In this document: one piece after another, positions 59,331-64,000 of the stretch
Layout: every line of letters begins with the position of its first letter
Position numbering within the stretch: the stretch's first letter is position 1
Source: Brachypterus glaber
Taxonomy: Eukaryota; Arthropoda; Insecta; Coleoptera; Kateretidae
DNA length: 64,000 nt
Assembly (NCBI GenBank): GCA_958510825.1
Contig: OY294045.1
Location: 94,548,988 to 94,612,987, forward strand
Reading direction: 5' to 3'
Position numbers and translations under genes: made by a program
The notes under the pieces: model-generated
Told to the model about the DNA's origin: nothing
Seen by the model: the letters and a program-made list of their open reading frames with translations, nothing else
Database searches by the model: none

Positions 59331-59545
59331 AAGTAAAAAATAAAAACTTTTCGCAAAAAAATTGAACCGACTTCTGTCTCTAAAAAAAAAAAATAAAAAA
59401 TAAGTTGGTGCCAATTTCACAGCAAACAATAAATAATTGTTAGTATTTAATTTAGGGATTGGTGAAATTGGCACCGGCTTTTTTTATTTTTTACTTTTTA
59501 GACTAGAAGTCGGTTCATTTTTTTTGCGAAAAGTTTTTATTTTGT
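59331..59545. repeat. Foldback in MRRF intron 1
   Basis: AAAACTTTTCGCAAAAAAAT, TTGAACCGACTTCT and GGTGCCAATTTCAC are inverted at the right (GTGAAATTGGCACC, AGAAGTCGGTTCA, GCGAAAAGTTTTTA). About 215 bp. Confidence 0.75.
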
Positions 59546-59654
59546 CATAAATTTCTTTTTGGATGGCGCCATATTATCCATTGGCTAGGGCAGCAAATTT
59601 ACTAAACCCGGCCCTGTTTATGTTGTATTATCAAAATTTACTTTTTTATTGTAG

Positions 59655-60003
59655 GAAAATCAAAAGTGGAAATAAATGAAACTCAAATTGCAGAAATTAT
59701 TAATTTGGATTCTCTTAAAAACCAAATGCAAAAAGCGGTAGATCAACTGAAAGAAGACTTTACAAAACACTTATCATTAAGATCAACAACGGGTTCCATA
59801 GAATCGTTATCTGTAAATGTGGATGGCAAAGAACATACCTTGCAAGAGTTAGCCCAAGTTGTAAGGAAAAACCCTAAAACAATAGTGGTTAATTTGGGCA
59901 GTTTCCCTCAAACTATTCCTGCTGTTCTGAAGGCAATAGAAAAATCTGGAATGAACTTAAACCCTCAGCAAGATGGAACAACGCTTTTTATTCCAATTCC
60001 CAA
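59655..60003 (+). CDS. MRRF: Mitochondrial ribosome recycling factor, exon 2
   Basis: Exon 2 starts after TTGTAG and supplies two bases of the split Gly codon, then KSKVEINETQIAEIINL. It encodes the first helix of the three-helix bundle (MQKAVDQLKEDFTKHLSLR) and all of the small beta-alpha domain II (SVNVDGKEHTL through NLGSFPQTIPAVLKAI). It closes with SGMNLNPQQDGTTLFIPIP, the signature turn back into domain I. The donor CAA|GTAAGT leaves two bases of a Lys codon. Internal methionines are not starts. Confidence 0.93.
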
Positions 60004-60165
60004 GTAAGTTTAAAAAAAAAATGAGTTATTCAAACCCAGGAAACCAAAAGACGTCTTTTTGACTACAAGAATGCATGTCTCGGCAAACAAACAAGCACTA
60101 ATTAGTACTAAGTCACTGTGTTATTAATTCGTTTACAAAAATATTCGAAATAATAAACATACTAA

Positions 60166-60286
60166 GGGAAGGTTCAAGTATTACGTAACGCAAATTTTGA
60201 TCACTTTGGACCCCCCCCCATTAACGTAACACTCCAAAATGACCCCCACCCCCCCTAGAAGCATTACGTAATACTTGAATGTTCCC
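60166..60286. mobile_element. PIF/Harbinger-like MITE, 121 bp
   Basis: GGGAAGGTTCAAGTATTACG and the inverse with CTTGAATGTTCCC are flanked by TAA (60163-60165 and 60287-60289). The interior is C-rich. Confidence 0.8.
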
Positions 60287-60289
60287 TAA

Positions 60290-60485
60290 GTGACTTACTG
60301 CCTATTGCCAGATAAATTTATAATCAAAATCAAATTGGTGCGTTTTGTTTGTGGGTAACTCTCCTGGCAGTCCACCTAGAAGTTAGTTCGGTTTACATAG
60401 ATCATCAAAAATTAATTAAAGTGCCATTTAAATCCCATTTTTGCAAAAAGTGGCTTTTACTAGTAAGCCCACGATATTTATTAAA
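60290..60485 (-). repeat. Partial copy of the 49998-50713 element
   Basis: Matches 49998-50205 in reverse: GTTCGGTTTACATAGATCAT, CAAATTGGTGCGTTTTG, TATTGCCAGATAAA. Confidence 0.75.
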
Positions 60486-60676
60486 TTGTTTGTTCCCATA
60501 GAAACATACATATTGAGTTACTAGACCCAGGGCTGGCTGGAAAAAAACACCTTTACATGTTTTTTTCCGGTTAGAAAAAAGGCAGAACCGTCCAGAAAAA
60601 GGACACTTTCTAATCATTAATTTTAATGTTATACTATATATAGTATCTTAGGCGCCGACGCCGGGGGGCCGAGGGG

Positions 60677-61918
60677 TCATTTATTTATTTATTTATTTAT
60701 TTTATTTATTTATTTATTTTACGGGACTTCCCCATTACAGAAATAATTACATATTATTAATTATAACAAAAGAAATACTAAGCTTAAAGATAGCTAAAAA
60801 TATACTTAAATATAAATGCACATGTATACCAAACTAGAAATTTTATACTAAACTACTGCAATGTATCTAAAAGTGAACTTTTAAAGTTTTGAAAATTAAA
60901 TCTAAACAAGTCAATATCAAAGTTGTTTATATAAACCAAAGCTTTATTAAACGGCGTATTTAAAAGATAGTTTGTATGAATATTTAATTGGAAAGTACGA
61001 CTTTGCCTAATACCGGGTCTTGGGACCGAAAATTTTAACAAATTAAGTAAATCTGGACAATCAATTAATCCGTGTACTATTTTATATATAAAACACACAT
61101 GGGAAAATGTTCTTCTAGATTCCAGTGTTTTCAGATTTAACAGATTTTGAATTGCGTTATAATCGTGGTTCCTAATAGTAAAGTTTACCTTGAAAGCTAA
61201 GTTTCTGAGAATTCTATGCTGTACCCCTTCCAAAAGTTTGATATCAATTTGGTAGTATGGAGCCCAAATAATAGATGAATACTCCAAGTTAGACCGCACA
61301 AGAGATTTATATACTGTAAGAATAGTTGATGGATTAAATGAAGTTAAATTTCGCACAATAAAACCCAAGATTTTATTTGATTTTGAGGTGATTGTTTTTA
61401 TGTGCTCAGAGAAATTACAACTTTCATTAAATGTTATACCTAGATCCTTAACCGATGATACGTAGCTTAAGGGCGAGTTATTTAAATTATAAAAAGAATT
61501 ACATTTTTTTGTACCTGTAAAAAAACTGATATAGCAACATTTACCAATGTTAAGCTCTAGTTTATTTTTTATCGACCAGTTAAATATTATGTCCAAGTCA
61601 TACTGCAATAGTAACATATCCTCCCTAGATTTAACTTCGCGAAAAACTTTTAAATCGTCAGCAAACATTAAATATTCACTAAAAAGAATGTCATCACCTA
61701 TGTCATTAACAAATATTAAAAATATCAGAGGGGCGCAATGAGATCCTTGAGGAACACCAGATGTTACTTCGATTATACCTGATAGGACACCTCCAAATTT
61801 CACACTTTGTTCATTATGAAACTAACAATCCATTTTATAGTTTTAAGAGAGAATCCAAACTTAAAGAGCTTTTCAATTAATAAGGTATGATCAACTCTGT
61901 CGAAAGCTTTAGTCATGG
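60677..61918 (-). pseudogene. 5'-truncated LINE relic in MRRF intron 2
   Basis: On the minus strand from 61918: MTKAFDRVDHTLLIEKLFKFGFS, a one-base deletion near 61815-61830 that shifts frame, then a 316-codon open stretch (61803-60853). That stretch has SGVPQGSHCAPLIFLIFVNDI, the RT catalytic MFADDLKVF, KDLGITFNE and a long C-terminal domain ending near LLDTLQ. The CDS N-terminus and endonuclease are absent. The 3' end has a (TAAA)n tail at about 60678-60720. It is a different family from the LINE at 37757-39605. The catalytic FADD is kept, so the frameshift and truncation are what disable it. Confidence 0.92.
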
Positions 61919-62567
61919 CCCCCCTGTATCGTAACAGGGGGTCCCGGACTTATTTTAGGTAAACAAGCCTTGACAACGGTAGATAATGTGTAAGCTAGCA
62001 CTTGATTAGGTAGTAGAAAAAGTGTATTTTTCCACAGCCCTACTAGGCCTAGTAACTCACTATGTAACTGTTAACATAACTTGGTGGTGTCCAGTTAGTA
62101 AAATATAGTTTTTGCACGAACAAGACTAAAACCTAATTTTACGTTTTCATTTTCGAGACTAAACTTGCCGTTTTTCTCCCTAGGGAATAAAAATCACGGC
62201 AACCTTGATAATATTAAAATATTATACTTACTATGTGCTTTGCTGGTTCAAAAATTAGGTTTGGTGGTGTTTTGTAATAAATTAGCGATTCAAACCAATT
62301 TATTTGATTTTAACAAAGAAAATCTTTAAAAATAACATTGTTATAACAATTTATACATAACTTAAAATTTATCATCTTCGTCCATTTTTTTGACGTTTGT
62401 GTCAACCATATTAAAAAACAATTGAAATCGCGATAGCCATGAAACTGACTTTTCGCAATTTACAGGCATCTTGATTAAATTACGATAAAACAACCGATTT
62501 TAGACGCGTGGTTTTTAATTTTAATTTTATCTACCTACCTAAATTATGTTTGTTCCTGCAAAAAATA
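61919..62567. other. Intron sequence without recognised features
   Basis: No repeats with clear ends and no coding signal. The LINE truncation point abuts CCCCCTGTATCGTAACAGGGGG, a short palindrome. Confidence 0.4.
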
Positions 62568-62692
62568 GTGTATATACCTCAGGACTAAACTTGGCTGTTT
62601 TAGTCCCTTGCATTTCTGTTTCCCTCGCTCGCTCAGGAAACACTAATGCAGTGGGACTAAAACAGCCAGTTTAGTCCCTTGGTATATAAATA
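62568..62692. mobile_element. ~120-bp hairpin MITE
   Basis: GTATATACCTCAGGACTAAA, CTGTTTTAGTCCC and TTTCC are inverted as GGAAA, GGGACTAAAACAG and CCCTTGGTATAT. It sits about 130 bp before MRRF exon 3. Confidence 0.65.
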
Positions 62693-62821
62693 AATATTAA
62701 AGTGTCTATTTAAAAGTTTGTTTTTTTTTATTCTAATTTGTGTTTGCCCCGGTTAATGAATACCGCTACCCGACCTGTAATAATAATTTTAATAATTTAA
62801 ATTGTCTTCATTTCTTTTCAG

Positions 62822-63062
62822 AGTAACAAAGGAACACAGAGAAAACTTATCGAAAAATGCAAAACAACTGTTTGTAAAATGCAAAGATGCAGTAAGAGAC
62901 ATTCAAAATAAGTTCGCCAAACAAGTTAAAAGGAAAGAGGGCATTTCCCAAGACATACAGAGGAATGTAGAACAACAAATTGTAACAATCGCAGATAATT
63001 TTATTACACAAGCTGATCAAGTATTGGAGAGTAAACAGAAAGAACTTGTGGGAGGTGACTGA
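62822..63062 (+). CDS. MRRF: Mitochondrial ribosome recycling factor, exon 3
   Basis: Exon 3 starts after TTTCAG. Its first base completes the split Lys codon to give IPIPKVTKEHRENL, matching the conserved TxExR turn of the family; the Arg needed for ribosome contact is kept. It encodes the two long helices that complete the domain I bundle (NAKQLFVKCKDAVRDIQNKF and DIQRNVEQQIVTIADNFITQ). The C-terminus SKQKELVGGD and TGA at 63060-63062 fall at the normal end of the family. Confidence 0.93.
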
Positions 63063-63228
63063 GCTTTAAATTATGTCTTCTAAAAAAAAGTGCATTTAAC
63101 CTCTTGTGTACTGCTGATAAATATATAAATATTTGTTTGGAAAAATAATCTAAAAATAGGAAGTTAAGTCAATAATAATGTATATTTTGTTTAAATTTTT
63201 ATTTTATACAAAAAAAAATTGCACATAT

Positions 63229-63578
63229 CGTCATCTAAAGGCTCTAACGGTCTAACTCCAAAACGTCATATTTTTCAGGAGACGTAAAAAACGATTTAAA
63301 ACTTAATTATAGCAATTTAGAACTTTAAAACTAGCTTGTTCACAGGTAAAAATGTTTGAAATGTGTTAATGTATTTAAAACTTTTCATTGTTATCTATTT
63401 TATATAAATTATTTGAAAATTAAATTTTAACCACAGAATCTAAATTCACTAATGGTCTAACTCCAAGGGAAGATAAAAGAGGATACCTATCGTATTATAT
63501 CGCGTAATATTATTACAAAAAATTTATATTTTTATATTTAATATATAATATTACTACTAGGTAGGCATAATATATATA
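63229..63578. repeat. TIR element (ATCTAAAGGCTCT ends), partial copy 2
   Basis: Nearly identical to 3371-3718. It diverges after AGGCATAATATATATA, so the right half is missing or replaced. It begins about 165 bp after the MRRF stop codon. Confidence 0.85.
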
Positions 63579-64000
63579 TACCTAGATAATATTAATATTA
63601 TAAAATTTATACATTATAAAACCTTCATAAAAATAATTAAATCCCATGAGAAAAAAATATATTTTATTTTGTAACGTTATGTTATAATAAAAATATAATA
63701 ATTATTAAGCAACATTCAAAACTTAAATACCTTATTTACATTTTTGTGGTCAATATTATTAAAATCTAATATTATTAAACAATCAAATATTATCTAACTA
63801 AATTCTAATGTATATTATTATACATAACACCGGCACACAAAAAAAAATTGTCTGTACACCGGGCGCCACCTATCTACGGGCATGTTTTTCGACCCGCTGA
63901 ATACGAATTTCAAGTCAGTTTAGGCCGTCCAGCCTTCAATTTCGAGTAAATTGCAAAAAAACCCAAAAAATAGCGAAAATTCGATGTTTTGGCAAGAAAA
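63579..64000. other. AT-rich end of window, no gene seen
   Basis: AT-rich simple sequence, then CCGGGCGCCACC near 63858. No feature can be supported. Confidence 0.4.

Larger units (their letters stand above)
58030..59654 (+). other. MRRF intron 1 (1625 bp)
   Basis: GT donor at 58030 and a pyrimidine-rich TTTTTTATTGTAG acceptor ending at 59654. It contains a ~300-bp tandem duplication, a foldback near 59331-59545 and, at 58418-58500, the common arthropod repeat ACTTCCAAAAAAGGAGGAGG. Confidence 0.88.
60004..62821 (+). other. MRRF intron 2 (2818 bp)
   Basis: GT donor at 60004 and acceptor TTCATTTCTTTTCAG ending at 62821. It holds a PIF-like MITE, a partial TIR element, an antisense LINE relic and a hairpin MITE. 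Confidence 0.88.

Overview
The window looks like AT-rich nuclear DNA of an arthropod, most likely an insect. The evidence is a eukaryotic tRNA-Gly, a nuclear gene for a mitochondrial protein interrupted by GT-AG introns, a Ty3/gypsy element resembling the long-LTR insect Osvaldo/Ulysses/Woot group, and a very dense load of LINE fragments, foldback elements and miniature inverted-repeat elements (MITEs). The species cannot be told from this sequence alone; a beetle-like insect is only a guess.

Layout. 0.4-4.2 kb: MITEs and foldbacks around a tRNA-Gly(GCC) gene. 6.6-17.3 kb: one complete, very young LTR retrotransposon with 2-kb LTRs, TSD ATGT, a tRNA-Lys primer site, and gag and pro-pol ORFs joined by a canonical -1 frameshift signal with a predicted pseudoknot. 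18-26 kb: nested inverted-repeat elements. 26.6 kb: a possible first coding exon of a THAP-domain protein. 29.5-31.1 kb: about 1.6 kb of perfect TCCTTC hexanucleotide satellite. 32-37 kb: MITEs and a 3 x 640-bp tandem repeat interrupted by a mariner-type MITE. 37.7-39.6 kb: a dead LINE. 40-57 kb: many MITEs of at least three target-site classes (TA or NA, TWA, and others) and a 3 x 550-bp tandem repeat. 57.8-63.1 kb: a complete three-exon gene for mitochondrial ribosome recycling factor (MRRF, 270 aa), whose introns hold another dead LINE and several MITEs.

The only well-supported host genes are the tRNA-Gly and MRRF. Everything else of substance is mobile or repetitive DNA. The retrotransposon genes form one unit: Gag packages the RNA, and a frameshift at the Gag stop yields Gag-Pro-Pol with protease, reverse transcriptase, RNase H and integrase.

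The most unusual structure is a recurring small RNA-like motif at six loci (eight occurrences), several of them inside inverted-repeat arms. It reads YUGANNA, one or two extra bases, a hairpin that differs at each locus but stays paired, then GAA and a self-complementary ACGU or AGCGCU. It resembles the small dimer-type hammerhead ribozymes known from Penelope-like elements. A second notable pattern is a set of MITE families with CCCAG...CTGGG ends, 2-bp NA target duplications (one confirmed by an empty site in the window) and interiors built from repeats of a family-specific short word.
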